A DNA stretch of 64,000 nt from Phaeoceros laevis (Eukaryota > Anthocerotophyta > Anthocerotopsida > Notothyladales): positions 88,695-152,694 of the forward strand of contig JBNGIQ010009489.1 in NCBI GenBank assembly GCA_049999765.1. The letters are read 5' to 3'. Positions 10,746-21,249 of the stretch are shown one piece after another. A program made the position numbers and the translations under genes. The notes under the pieces were generated by a model. That model was not told where the DNA came from. It was given only the letters and a program-made list of their open reading frames with translations, and made no database searches. Each line of letters opens with the position of its first letter. Positions within the stretch are counted from its first letter, which is position 1.

Positions 10746-11393
10746 TCATGCGATGCAGGGCATCGTACCCTGAATCACACTTCTGCAAGTAGGGCACGTT
10801 GTGTTGGTCTTCCTGTGCGTGTCAATGCCCTGACTACAAAACTGAGCGTGGAAACATGGCAGTAAGACGACATTCTTAGCACTGTTCAAGCATATCTGAC
10901 ATGAACTTTCGTCCTCCAGCATCTGCCGAGAATGTTCAGCTACTTGCACCTCAGCTTGCAGGACACGCTTCTCAGCCTCCAGCTTATTCTTGTCCTCATT
11001 TGCAAGGGCCCTCTCTGCCTCCAACTTGCTCCTGTCTTCTGCCGCGGCTTTGCGGAGTCTCCAGGTCTCAGCTTCAAGTGTTACAAGCTTCCTGGACTGT
11101 AACTTTTCAAACTCTTTGGACGCCTCCTCAAAGTGGGATTGGGTTTTCCGAAACTTGTTCCTGACGACAGTCAGCTCAGCAATTTCAATCTGGCCCGGCA
11201 ATCCCTCCAGCCCGGCAATCTCATCCACGAGGGCCTTGGAGGCTTCAGTAACTTGATCCAGCTTCTCCGTCAGTTTTGCCAGCTGCCCTATTCTGAGCAA
11301 CGTGAGCCTGCGATCGCGAGACCTCGCACCCGGTTTGAACACAGCTGACTGGGCCCTCAGATCGTCGAACGCTGCTGCCGATTGCTTGCGCAT
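10746..11393 (-). CDS. CC-RING protein, short subfamily, zinc ligand 6 lost
   Basis: The frame runs on to 11468 without an ATG. The first ATG is at 11393 (MRKQSAAAF), giving 215 aa, and a 5' exon is possible. Order: LxDEIAGLEG helical segment shared with the 12174-13112 protein, coiled coil (LEAERALANEDKNKLEAEKR), then C-terminal RING (CQICLNSAKNVVLLPCFHA ... CPTC). Ligand 6 is Gly (FCSQGID where relatives have YCxxC). The tail VIQGTMPCIA matches the family ending. The expected role is ubiquitin-ligase-like, with doubtful zinc binding. Confidence 0.72.
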   Translation of the reverse strand: MRKQSAAAFDDLRAQSAVFKPGARSRDRRLTLLRIGQLAKLTEKLDQVTEASKALVDEIAGLEGLPGQIEIAELTVVRNKFRKTQSHFEEASKEFEKLQSRKLVTLEAETWRLRKAAAEDRSKLEAERALANEDKNKLEAEKRVLQAEVQVAEHSRQMLEDESSCQICLNSAKNVVLLPCFHAQFCSQGIDTHRKTNTTCPTCRSVIQGTMPCIA

Positions 11394-12173
11394 TTCAGCT
11401 TCCGGACAAGGTTGCGCCTGAGCTGATGTGCACCGCCCCTGCGAAGAAGTCGTGTTGACGATTGCCAACCTAGCAAGTGGAGTCCTCCCAAAACAATCTG
11501 CTCGTTAGCTGACGAGGTTGGTAAGGAAGACATTTGTACCGGACCTTTCCCGCCCAAAAGTTTGAAATCCTCAACAACACCTCCAACGGAGCTCAAACCC
11601 TAGGATGATCGTACACTCATCCTTGTCTTCTTAGTTTGCCCGTGCCGTGTCCGTTTACTAGGGACTGTTGTGGTTGCCATTGGTTCTCTGCACTGTGGTC
11701 AAGCGCGCTTCCAAAGCAAAAACCGTGTAAAACCGAGGGGAAAGTCCCAGACATTGAGCTTGTGATCAATTCCCAGATCTCAATCCACAGGTTCCAATGG
11801 TTCACAGAATCGGAGTCATGAGTGAGTTTCACACGCGAGCTTACTATGGGCCACGTCTAATTAATTTAAGCTTAAATATAAGCTGGGTAATCAGTACATG
11901 TAATTGCGCTCCACGTTCTTGCGAAACTGACCCCTTGCAGGTCCTCAAAAGCATGGCTTAGGAATCAGCAAGCAACAACACAAGAATGATTTTCAGCTTC
12001 CATGCCATAGCCTGGCAGGGGCATTGCAGCTGCACAGTTAACATGTCTGGTGCGAGGGGTTAGCTGTCTCCAGCTTTAGCTAGCTCATCAATTGCTTGCT
12101 CAGAAGATCAAAGTGTCATAAGTTAAAACTATGCTAGTCTGCTCGGTGACGGAGCAATTGAAAACTTGAGATG
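11394..12173. other. Intergenic region, nothing recognised
   Basis: Short open frames only. A minus-strand frame at 11357-11596 overlaps the 5' part of the RING gene in another frame and may mark a lost first exon. Confidence 0.35.
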
Positions 12174-13112
12174 TCATGGGATGAAGGGTATAGTTACCTT
12201 GATCACAGCCCTGCAAGAAGGGCAATTTTTGTTGGTCTTCCTGTGCCGTTCTATGCACTCATTGCAGTAATGGCCGTGAAAGCAAGGCAGCAGGACCACA
12301 TTCCGAGGATTCGTCATACAGATTAGGCAGGAAGCTTCATCCTCTATCCGTCTCAGATACGTTGCAGCTGCAGTGTTGGCTGCTTCCACCTCAGCTTGCA
12401 GCCTCCTCTTGTCCCCTTCCAGCCTCACTTTGTCAGCTTCCAGCCTCACTTTGTCAGTCTCCAGCCTCACTTTGTCAGCCTCCAGACTCAATATAGCAGC
12501 CTCCAGCCTTCTCTTCTCCTGATTCGCAAGAGCCTCAACTCCATCCCTGTCACCTTGTTCCCCGCCGGCTGCAACAATGTTAACCTTCCCAGACTGCATA
12601 GCCTTCAGAGCTCCGTTCACCTGCTCTAAATGCAAAGAGCTCTTACAAACCATAGATTTGACAAGTCTGGTCACAGATTCGCCCACCTGGGTGCCTCCAA
12701 GTCCAGCAATTTCATCCAAAAAGCACTTGGACACGTCAGTGAACCGGGTCAGCAATGACCGAAGGCTACGCTTCTTCCTAAACACCAACATATCAGCCCT
12801 AAACCCGGCAAGATCTACTGTCCCCATTGCTCGGTTTACCTCCAAGCTTGGAACAGCTGATCTCCCCAAAATACCTTTCAGGCTGCTAAAATCGACCCCT
12901 ACCTTGTTGGAATTGCTTGCCAGGTCCTCAAAGTCTGAAATGCTTTTTCGCTCCAGAATAGCTCTTAGCCTGTCATGATCTACCCGTCTAGACCTTTCTG
13001 GTTTCAGCACTGCTGGCTTTGGTTGCAGGTATACCGGCAATTCGCTTTGTTGCGGCTGAGAGCTGCACCCATCCTCATTCCTGCTGGATGAACCCGCATT
13101 GGCCATCACCAT
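12174..13112 (-). CDS. CC-RING protein with intact C3HC4 finger
   Basis: Single exon, 312 aa, ATG at 13112. The N-terminus (1-50) is Ser/Gln/Pro-rich. Residues about 105-185 hold the helical segment shared with two other loci (FLDEIAGLGG ... SSLHLEQV). Residues about 190-255 are a coiled coil containing four near-identical heptads (LEADKVR). The RING follows at about 262-300: CLIC, then CFHGHYCNEC, then CPSC, with all eight ligands and family spacing. The tail VIKVTIPFIP is conserved among copies. It is predicted to be an E3 ubiquitin ligase that oligomerises through the coiled coil, but the substrate is unknown. It is transcribed away from the 13812 gene. Confidence 0.82.
   Translation of the reverse strand: MVMANAGSSSRNEDGCSSQPQQSELPVYLQPKPAVLKPERSRRVDHDRLRAILERKSISDFEDLASNSNKVGVDFSSLKGILGRSAVPSLEVNRAMGTVDLAGFRADMLVFRKKRSLRSLLTRFTDVSKCFLDEIAGLGGTQVGESVTRLVKSMVCKSSLHLEQVNGALKAMQSGKVNIVAAGGEQGDRDGVEALANQEKRRLEAAILSLEADKVRLETDKVRLEADKVRLEGDKRRLQAEVEAANTAAATYLRRIEDEASCLICMTNPRNVVLLPCFHGHYCNECIERHRKTNKNCPSCRAVIKVTIPFIP
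12418..12490. repeat. Coding 21-bp repeat, one heptad per unit
   Basis: Tandem units of AGCCTCACTTTGTCAGCTTCC, read on the minus strand as LEADKVR-type heptads. The repeat lengthens the coiled coil without changing its register. Confidence 0.85.
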
Positions 13113-13811
13113 CGTCGCTAGCCGTAATTCCGCGCCAACCTGCTGAAGCTCATTTGAAAGGCCTCCTCCTAGGTCAGGAGGGCAGCCGAGAGCGGGAAAC
13201 GGTGTTGCCAGTAGGTTGGCGTACAGTGGTAACTCATGGTCAGAGTTTCCACCGGACAGGCAGAAACGGGCCGTTTAAACCGAAACTGCAGTGCACTCGT
13301 AGTCGTGTCCTATATGCAAGGGACACGTGGCTGACCGTGGAATGCGTATACCTCCACAGCCCCATGAAGGCATGTGGATGAACGCAGATGAAAAAGCTCT
13401 AAGATGAACAATCCCTTGGCAGTTGACTTTGGTCTTTGGTCTTTATCACTGGGAGAGCAGCACAAAAAAACGGTCGCCGGTCGAAAAACCTGACGGGCTG
13501 TTCAATTCCCATTTGGAGTTGGCTAATAAACACCATATAATCTTCCTACTACTACAGTACTACACAAGTTGTGTCAAGTGGGACCCCATCATTTTCCTAG
13601 ATGTTCGGATTTTTGCTCATAAACACAGGAAAGAAATCAAATCTCACTCCTCCAAATGCCAAATTCGCCAAGGACAGGTGTCGTGGATTCGCGGATTCGC
13701 CGATTCGGCGCCACCACCCGCGGGCTGCTCTCTATCGACAAGAGGTCCTATTTCGGGCAAAAACCGAGCGACATTCCCTGCCATCAGCGGGAAGCGGGGG
13801 CGCGGAAGGCG
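13113..13811. other. Divergent promoter region between two CC-RING genes
   Basis: The genes at 12174-13112 (minus) and 13812-15318 (plus) start at opposite ends of this 0.7-kb stretch. No clear TATA box was found. The open frames inside show no domain. Confidence 0.45.
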
Positions 13812-15318
13812 ATGGACCCCACCACACAAGTGGCGGCACAGCTCGCTGCTGTACAGGCCTTGCTCCGTAGAGTTTCTTCCCCGGCGGCGCATCTGCGGCA
13901 CACAATAGCCTTTCTCAATTTCCAAGAGCTGCTGAGAGGCCCCTGTCTGTGGCAGCTCTGGACGTTGCTAGCTTGCGACATGATGAGTGAGACAGAGGGC
14001 ATGAAATTCCAAGCCAACTGGGAAGTGGCCAAGGCCCAGGCCAAGTTGCGGCTGGAACACAACAGGAAAGGTGAGTCTCAATGCAGTGTTTTCCTCGCAT
14101 CTTTTGCTCACTGCTGGTAGTGCATTTGTGACCAAGGGCTTGTGGTGAACACGGGGTCGTGCAGATCTTCCGGAGCTGGGGACGAAGTTGCGTCACCTGT
14201 GCAAACACTGGATCCTAGACTCTCCTGAATGGAGGCTTGCTGTGTGTGTGTGGCTGGAGGAGCTGGGGCCTGTTTTTGACCTACCCTTGGACGGCCATGT
14301 CTTCCAAGCTTATGACGTGAGAAAAATGCGCAAAACAATCCTTGACAGGCGCAATGCTGCTAAAGTCGTGGAGACGCTGAGGGCCGCGGCTGAAAAATTC
14401 GTCAAGAACATCGGTGAGGAACCTGACAGCGAGACGCCTGCGCTGCATCCGGGCCTGGCTTTGAAGGTGAATATGTGGAAAACGTTGACGGGTATGAGTG
14501 ACCTGTGCAACACCATGACCGTCCCCATCCTCAAGAGCTGGGAACAAAAATGGGAAGTGAGGAATTGGGAGGTGTGGAAGGAGCTGTTGAGAGGCTCAGA
14601 GCGCTTGAGGATGCGAGCTAACGTCTTCGATTGGAGCCAGGAATGCGAGGCGCGATGGCTGCATGCGGAAACGAAGTGTAACATGGTGGAGATGGGGTGG
14701 ACAGGGAACTTGACCTTCTTGAAGCCGCGATGGAGTAAGGAAGCGATTGTGGATGAGAGGAAACAGTTCATCGAGGGTGTGAAGGGTTATGTTGCTTCGA
14801 AACCGAGGGAATTCGCCCTAGATTTTATTGCGGATGTGCAGCTGGAAATGAAGGTGGCCTCCAAGAGTCTGCAAGTCCTGCAGACCAGGTTGCAGTCTGA
14901 GATGGCAGCCGAGGTAAAGAGGCTGCTAGCTGAGAAGGAGAGCCTTGAGAGGAGGAACCAGGAATTACAGGAAGAGAAACGGAGGATTGAACTAACAGCT
15001 AGCATGGAGCTTGAGAGGAGGAACCAGGAGTTACAGGAAGAGAAACGGAGGATTGAACTAACATCTAGCACGGAGCTTGCGAGGGTGCTGGCTCAGGCGG
15101 AGAAAGCTTTTGAGACTGAGAAGGCCAAGCTTCAAGCAGAAGTGAGAGTCGAGGTGCTGACCTGTCAGATCTGTATGGTCAAACCACGGAACGTTGTCAT
15201 CCTGCCCTGCGCTCATGGGCAATACTGCCAGGATTGTTTGGAGAAGCATCGCAGAACAAAGAAAACCTGCCCCTATTGCAGAGCACCTATCACAGGATCG
15301 TTCCAATACTGGAACTGA
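13812..15318 (+). CDS. Full-length CC-RING protein (reference member, 2 exons)
   Basis: Exons 13812-14070 and 14165-15318, with a 94-bp GT-AG intron in phase 1, give 470 aa. Exon 1 encodes a helical region ending LRLEHNRK. Exon 2 opens with the family signature DSPEWRLAVCVWLEELGPVF and FQAYDV, then a region with FIEGVKGY, then a coiled coil (about residues 340-415). The C-terminal RING has all eight ligands: CQIC, CAHGQYCQDC, CPYC. The expected role is a RING-HC ubiquitin ligase. ATG 13812 (MDPTTQ) was chosen. The frame also contains an earlier ATG at 13656, but the sequence before 13812 is unlike protein in the paralogues. Confidence 0.83.
14944..15075. repeat. Coding 66-bp tandem duplication in the coiled coil
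   Basis: The units 14944-15009 and 15010-15075 are almost identical. Each encodes 22 residues (LERRNQELQEEKRRIELT and four more). Twenty-two residues equal two hendecads, which keeps the helix stripe in register. Confidence 0.88.
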
Positions 15319-16264
15319 TGGATGCGTGCAGGGCTACATTAGACGCTTCATGCAGCAATTGTGTGAACCTGACTGTTTAGCCAGGGGCAGCCATGGATTT
15401 TTGCAGGCTGTGAAATTCTAAGCTTTGCTGGTTTGGTGCTGCAACAGCCCAGCTGAAGATCACTTGGACGACTTCCAGGTCCGGAGTTATCCTCCGAGGT
15501 GAGTGGCACAAAGGATGCTGTACTGGCCAGTTGTTCAGGAGCTCCTTCTACAGAGCAGGCATCGTCATGGTGTGGACTTTACCTTGAAAAACACTCTTGT
15601 TGAAATGCTGTCGACATAGCTAGCAAGAACGTATTCCCTTTTTAGGAGAGGAATATCCCAAACCTTATGCCGCAACTTGCCAGATAAACCAGATGCTGGC
15701 CTTGAGCCTCAAGTTTTCTTTGGCCTTCATAAGAGCAGCTATCCAGACCCCTACACTAGCTGTGGGTAGAACATTTACGAGAGGGCTGTTGAACAATTGT
15801 TAACCTGCAAATGGCTTGGAAGATGGGGCAGGAAGGTAGACCTAATTCTGCTAGGACAGGTGATGGGAGGACAGTCGGTTTCGAAGCTCGTAACTTTTGG
15901 GATGGATAGTCTTCAGACTCGTCACGCTCCTGTAACACTCGGTTACACTCCAAGCGTTTATGAACGATTGGAGCAGTCGCATTCCAGACATGTTCTGAAT
16001 TTGACATGCATTTAACCAGTTAGTGAAATCTTGGAGCAGTCACACTCCACACATGTTCTGAATTTGACACGCATTTAACCAGCCCTGGTGGAAGGATACG
16101 TCTAGTTACGTTAGGATTTTTGCTGTTGTACCTTCAGATCATGATGAGGCCGATCCGATAAGCTATCAGTTTCATTACGCTCCTTCCTTCCCGCCGCTCG
16201 CATGCGCAACAGCCACGAGTTCACAACTTCACAACAATGTAGAGCCTGCTTCCAGTGGCATTGA
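15319..16264. other. Intergenic region with a 63-bp tandem repeat
   Basis: Copies at 15968-16019 and 16031-16082 share TTGGAGCAGTC, ACATGTTCTGAATTTGACA and GCATTTAACCAG. Otherwise I see nothing. Confidence 0.6.
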
Positions 16265-17585
16265 TCAACTGCCAAGAGCCTCTCACCTGGTGATGCGCAA
16301 CAGCTGCTATCTTGTGACATGGTGAGCGAAGCACGCGGAGCAGAAGATGCCAGATGGGCTGTTGCCAACGTGGTCTCGAAGGCCCGACTGGAAAGGAACA
16401 GGAAAAGTGAGAGTCCGACCAGCTTTTGCAGTTGCGTGCATGCATACTTCGTGAAAAATTTGTAGGTTGATGCTTCTTAACAACAATTGGCTTGACGACC
16501 ATGCAGAGCTTCTACCGCTGCAAAAACTGGAATCGATGTTGCATTCCCAGCCGCTAGATTGCCCTGAGTGGAGATTTGCGGTAGCCCTGTGGGTTGAGGA
16601 GCTGGGGGGTGCTTTTGGCATGCCCCGGGAGGGACACGTTTTCCAAGCTTACAATGTGATGGAGTACCGGCAAGTCGTCCTTGACGAGCGGAACGCCGCT
16701 CAAGTTCTCCAGACACTGGTGGTGGTGTGCGCAAAAGCCTTGAAGCTCTTGCCATGCGGTGTGGCGCGTACACTGCTCCAAGATGAGAAATTGCCCCTCC
16801 AGATGAGACTGTGGAGGGCGTTTACTAGGGCTTCTTACACTGAGCTTTGTGATAATCGGACAGTGGCAATCCTCCTGCTTTGGAAGTGGCAGTGGCGGCC
16901 CGACAGTAAGGAAAAAACAGAGAACAGGCGCACGAAAGTGTGGGAGGAGTTGGCAAGGGGGTCAGAGCTGCTAATGATGCAAGCAAACGTCTTGAATTGG
17001 AGCTCGGAGTGCGAAGAGCAATGGCTGTATCGGGAAGCAAAGCAGCTGGTGATGACGTATAAGGAGGATTTCATGCCTCAGTCCGGAAAGCGGAAAATGC
17101 ACGAGAGCATTGAGGCAGGAAATGAGCAGCCATCTGGGCGTAAGAAATCTGTCCTGGATGTAAGACGGCAGTTTCTTGCTGCTGTCGAGTATGCTGTTCA
17201 GAAGAAAGAGTTTGCGATTGAAGACGTTAAAGATATGCCAGAGTTAACGTGGGCTTCCAGGGCAAAGCGGCTGGCATGGCTGCGAAGGAGACTAGAGGCA
17301 GCAGCTGCAGAGGCGACAAGAGTGTTGGCCAGGAGCGGAGAAGCCATAGCAGCTGGCAACATTGAACTAGCAGCTAGAGACGAGGAGCTTCGGGTCTCAA
17401 CGAGAAAGGTCGAGGAGGCCAGTATTGAAATAGCAGCAAGAGAAGAGGAGCTTCATATCGGTATGGGCCTAACATCACGCAAGTTTGTCATTATGCTCCG
17501 CGACCAAATGCTCTGAAGCATGGTAAAACAGACAAATCGTGCCCTTTATGCACATCAACCATCACGGGATCAGACCTCTGCAGGG
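16265..17585 (+). pseudogene. CC-RING copy with broken 5' exon and half a RING
   Basis: Exon 1 relic: the frame from 16265 to 16406 (LLSCDMVSEARG ... LERNRK) matches the exon 1 end of the 13812 gene but starts after a TGA. Exon 2: 16507-17516 is open for 336 codons, with DCPEWRFAVALWVEELGG, FQAYNV and a coiled coil. The phase-1 intron is conserved. The frame stops with TGA before any RING. Immediately after, in the same frame, 17517-17580 reads KHGKTDKSCPLCTSTITGS, which is the second half of the family RING. The first half (CxxC to YCxxC) is replaced by unrelated sequence. The long frame could still yield a RING-less protein from a downstream ATG. Confidence 0.72.
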
Positions 17586-17935
17586 TGAGTAAGGTATTTC
17601 TACCTTTGGGGCTGTTCCCAGCATTTTTACGAATCCATGAAGGTTTGCAGTCTGCGTTTACAGTCTGAAGCTTTCAGGAATTCCTAGCGTGCTTGCTGCT
17701 GTTCGACTTACACTATAGGTCACGATTGAAGGTTGTTCAAATCTTTCAAAGGCACACTTCCCAGGACTTTCTACAAATGTCAGGTCAATCCCCAATAGTG
17801 TCACTTGTTTTGTCAGGCAGCAAAGTTCTGCTGTTTGCAATACTAACACCTGTTTCTTGGTACCTGTAACAGCTCCAAAGTCCAACCTACTTGTGTCTAG
17901 AAGCTATCTGGGAAAGAATTCTGAAACTGAAGCAA
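17499..17935 (+). repeat. Copy 1 of a 0.43-kb segmental duplication
   Basis: From GACCAAATGCTCTG to TTCTGAAACTGAA this segment matches 48183-48610 in the same orientation, with scattered substitutions and small indels. It starts inside the RING remnant and runs through 3' flanking DNA. Confidence 0.88.
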
Positions 17936-18561
17936 AAGAAAGATTCTCGTACCACTGGATTATCACTGGATCAAATTGATGGCCATATAGATGTTTTCCT
18001 TCCCCTGCATCCAGAAACTCGTCTGATGTCAAGGCGAAGAGCAACATTGTTGGAGCCACCTGCACTTGGCTTACAAGAAGCCCATGGGCATTCCATGAGG
18101 ACTCATGTCTAGCGGTTCTTGCAAAACCAAGGTTCGCGTTGTTGAACAATTCTACATGGTAAATCGACCTGCACATCGATCAACCTGCTACATAACATGC
18201 TAGTTAGCTAGTGCCCATCACTGCACTTGTGAGCTCAAAGCAGTCAGCAAACCACCCTGCTGCCCTTCAAGGCCTGACATGAACATGGTGCTCAAGGCCT
18301 GTCAAATTCTGGCAGCAGCTGAAACGGTACAGAACGGATGGCCAGAACAGACCAGTATTTTCATCTGCAGGCCGGAAAACGAATCGTAAGCGGTGGCTGA
18401 AGTTGGAAACGAAGAGAAACATTAACGAGGAGCATGAAGGGACAGCAATTTGCACGCACCTGCAGGCTTCTTGAAAAGACTTGACCTCATTGCGGAGTGT
18501 TCCAAAGCAAAGAGGAGGAGACCAGAACCACAAACGCGCTAAGGGCGTGAACGAAGCCGAA
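17936..18561. other. Upstream region of the next CC-RING gene
   Basis: The reading frame of the next gene extends back through this region from about 18340 and is broken only by one TGA at 18472-18474. The upstream part contains a basic segment (RKTNRKRWLKLETKRN). This is either a 5' coding part that has acquired a stop or an unspliced leader. Confidence 0.4.
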
Positions 18562-19434
18562 ATGACGACCATGATGCTCCAGTTGGAGGAGACGGTGGGA
18601 GAAAACGAGCTGGCAATGATCTTGAAGTTGGTGGAGGAGGAAACTATGCTGATGCACTCCGAGAAGCCTGCAAACTTATCAACAACAACGACAGACGATG
18701 CAATAAGGAGGCTGCTAGCTGAGAAGGACAGACTTGAAAAAGACAAGGCATGGCTCGAGGCTGAGAGGTGCAGACTGGAGTTAAAGACACGTGCAGCAGC
18801 AGAACTGACAGACACGCTATTCGAGAAGATGAATTCCAGAAACGCTGAAATCCTCAGCCTGATGCACCAAAAAGCCGAGATAGATGCCGCCTCGGCAGCA
18901 CAAAAGGTCGAGTTCCAGAGAGAGAAGGCCTGGATCGAAGCAACCGCCAGGCAACAGGTTGAAGCAGCCAAACAACAGGTGGAAGCAGCCACGCAACAGG
19001 TTGAAGCAGCAGCCAGGAAACAGGAGGATGCTAGCAAAGCCGAAATGAAAGCTGCGGTGGAAGCAGCAGCCAGGCAACGGGTTGAGTCTAGTAAAGCCCA
19101 AATGAGAGCCGCAGTCAGGAAAGTTCAGGCACTCGAACTTGAAAACTTCCGCCTCCACGCTGCTGCAGCAGAGGAGAAGGGCAGAACGGAGGCCGAGAAA
19201 CGTAGACTGGAAGCTCAGGTGCAAGCGGCAGTTGACGCAGGTGCACATGACCGACTCAGAGTGGAAACTGAGCTGGTGTGCCAGATTTGTATGTTCAACC
19301 CCAGCAACGTCATTTTACTGCCATGTTTCCATCGTCACTACTGCAGTGAGTGCTTGGACGCGTACCGCAAGACCAGAACAACGTGCCCTTGTTGCAAAGC
19401 TCTGATTCTGGGGAGTGTCCCCTACATCTGCTGA
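18562..19434 (+). CDS. CC-RING protein, long coiled-coil subfamily
   Basis: ATG 18562 gives 290 aa. The frame is open without an ATG back to a TGA at 18472. Almost all of the protein before the RING is Ala/Glu/Gln/Lys coiled coil. It includes QVEAAKQQVEAATQQVEAA (21-bp repeats at about 18955-19015). The C-terminal RING has all ligands: CQICMFNPSNVILLPCFH, YCSEC, CPCC, ending GSVPYIC. It lacks the EWRLAVxxWLEEL N-terminal domain. Predicted ubiquitin ligase; partners unknown. Confidence 0.8.
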   Translation: MTTMMLQLEETVGENELAMILKLVEEETMLMHSEKPANLSTTTTDDAIRRLLAEKDRLEKDKAWLEAERCRLELKTRAAAELTDTLFEKMNSRNAEILSLMHQKAEIDAASAAQKVEFQREKAWIEATARQQVEAAKQQVEAATQQVEAAARKQEDASKAEMKAAVEAAARQRVESSKAQMRAAVRKVQALELENFRLHAAAAEEKGRTEAEKRRLEAQVQAAVDAGAHDRLRVETELVCQICMFNPSNVILLPCFHRHYCSECLDAYRKTRTTCPCCKALILGSVPYIC

Positions 19435-19798
19435 TCGTGTCTACCTCGAACACCTCGGAGCCAATTCTTTGGGTCCTAGCTCTGTTCCAAGGCTGGAAGC
19501 TAACATGAACTAGCCTCCACCTGCCCCTGGCGGGCTTAATTCCTGCATCTGTTGCAGATGGCACAATTGCCCTACAAATCAAAGCTGAAAGACTCAATGA
19601 AAAGAACAAAAAAACTGCACAGAGCAGATTTTTGCTTTATCTTGAAATGTGGGTGTACAATGCGTACAAAAGAATGTGTTGTAGCTCAATTCCTAGACTT
19701 GTCTGTCTCTATACCTACACTCATCTCTACCAAAATTGGTTTCAACTTAAAGCTTCCTCACAGGTCCTTCAAGACTGAAGCTTCCTCCCCCTGTAAGC

Positions 19799-20785
19799 TT
19801 AGGCAGATGTTGCACAAGCCAAAGTGGCAGGATCCCAGATGGACGGCACCAGATACTTCCTCCTCTTGTACCCATACACATTGAAGTTGCCTCCAGTCTT
19901 CTTGTCAGTGAAGAGATCGCCAGGGTAGCCAGGGAAGGCATTGGCACCATACTTGCCCGAGCAGGCCGTGGCAGCCTCCATGGGAGCCAGCGCGTTTCCC
20001 TGGTAATACGCATTTCCGTGAGGATTGGTGCTGGCCCCGGCAAGCATGGCAGCGAAATTGATCACCATTCCGTCGATCCCCACATCCCCATTGGGAGACT
20101 TGGCCGGAGCCCCAGCAGGAGCGCCAGAGTAGGGCAGAGGAGCAAACGGCCAGGCGCACATCCCGGGACACTGCGTCTCTGAGTTTCCCACCCACGCGTA
20201 GGGCAGCTTGCTCTTGGCCAGCACGCTGTGAGTCCCGCAAGAGTTGCGGCAGAAGCTCTCAATCACCACATCTGTAGCAGTGAGCACGAAGTAGAGACCG
20301 TGAGGGTCGGTGGGGAGCTTCTTCCCGTCCAATGCCCCCTGCACCAGCCTGTCCAGGTCTGCGTCCTTGAGGTTCTTCCCTAGGGACCCCGCATCCACAG
20401 CCTGCCCCGCCAGCCGCACCTCAGCAGGGACAGAGACCCCCCGGGAATCCTTGTACCCTCCCGTGAGCTTCCACCAGCTCTTGACGCTGGGACTCTTCAC
20501 GCTCTGCTGGATGGAGTTGACGAAGCCCAGGACAATCGCCTTCTGCGGCCGCGTGAACTGGCCGTACCACAGGATGTAGACGTTGATGCCCGGGGCGCCT
20601 GCTCCTCCCAGGACCGCTCCGCCGTGGTAGTCCAGCACCAGGGGCTGGTCGGGCACCAGAAACTTGAGAGACCGAGCTGCGGGATGCTCCTCCGAGCTGA
20701 GGAATTGCGGCCTCGCTTGCGCCACCGGTGAAATGAGAAGCCCAAGCAAGAGAAGAGCACAGCGGAGAGCTGCAGAGCCAGCCAT
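19799..20785 (-). CDS. EXORDIUM/PHI-1 family secreted protein
   Basis: Single exon, 328 aa, intact. Residues 1-24 are a signal peptide (ALRCALLLLGLLISPVAQA). The phosphate-induced protein 1 (PHI-1/EXORDIUM) domain follows, with the hallmarks YHGGAVL, INVYILWYGQF, SWWKLTGGY, the Cys-rich SFCRNSCGTH and CPGMCAWPF, and YGANAFPGYPG near the C-terminus. Family members are apoplastic proteins linked to cell expansion and sugar or brassinosteroid-dependent growth in angiosperms. The biochemical activity is unknown. A second, incomplete copy lies 2 kb away on the same strand. Confidence 0.93.
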   Translation of the reverse strand: MAGSAALRCALLLLGLLISPVAQARPQFLSSEEHPAARSLKFLVPDQPLVLDYHGGAVLGGAGAPGINVYILWYGQFTRPQKAIVLGFVNSIQQSVKSPSVKSWWKLTGGYKDSRGVSVPAEVRLAGQAVDAGSLGKNLKDADLDRLVQGALDGKKLPTDPHGLYFVLTATDVVIESFCRNSCGTHSVLAKSKLPYAWVGNSETQCPGMCAWPFAPLPYSGAPAGAPAKSPNGDVGIDGMVINFAAMLAGASTNPHGNAYYQGNALAPMEAATACSGKYGANAFPGYPGDLFTDKKTGGNFNVYGYKRRKYLVPSIWDPATLACATSA

Positions 20786-21249
20786 GGCTGATCAGTGTTG
20801 AATGCTGAACCAGGCGATGTTGAGTAGCAATTCGACTCTTGAAAGATGAATGAATGAATTCCAGGAATCGCGCGAGTTCCAATGCGAGAGGGAAATGGCG
20901 CTTTGGATGCCGTGGAAGAGCAGCTTGAAGAGTGGCGGGTGAGAAGAAGCAAGAGCAGTGGATGGAAAGAGCGAGCAAGATAGGTCCTTTTGAAGAGCTC
21001 CGAACGAGCAGCTGTCTCCAGGAACGCCTGTGTTGGGTTGGTGTCCGGAAACTCACCAGCTCAGCGCGGCACCTGCTGGCGGCCAGCTCGCCCCTTCATT
21101 AGCTGGCTCTCTCAAATCGCATCGCATCAACGGACTTTTCCGCCTGTCCGGACACCCGTGAGTTATCAATACCATTGGCTAAATTGCCTGAATACGCCAT
21201 CCTTCCTCACTGGCAACGATCTTGCACAGCTGTTGCTGCCGCTAACTTC
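20786..21249. promoter_or_regulatory. EXORDIUM gene 1 upstream region
   Basis: This upstream sequence is closely repeated before the second EXORDIUM copy (22865-23250). Shared words include GTGTCCGGAAACTCACCAGC and GGACTTTTCCGCCTGTCCGG. Conservation through the 5' flank shows that the duplication carried the promoter. No TATA box is obvious. Confidence 0.55.

Noticed and set aside
18267-19037. 256-codon minus-strand open frame opposite the 18562 RING gene
   Set aside because: It is Ser/Phe/Cys-rich antisense of a Glu/Ala coiled coil, a typical shadow frame.
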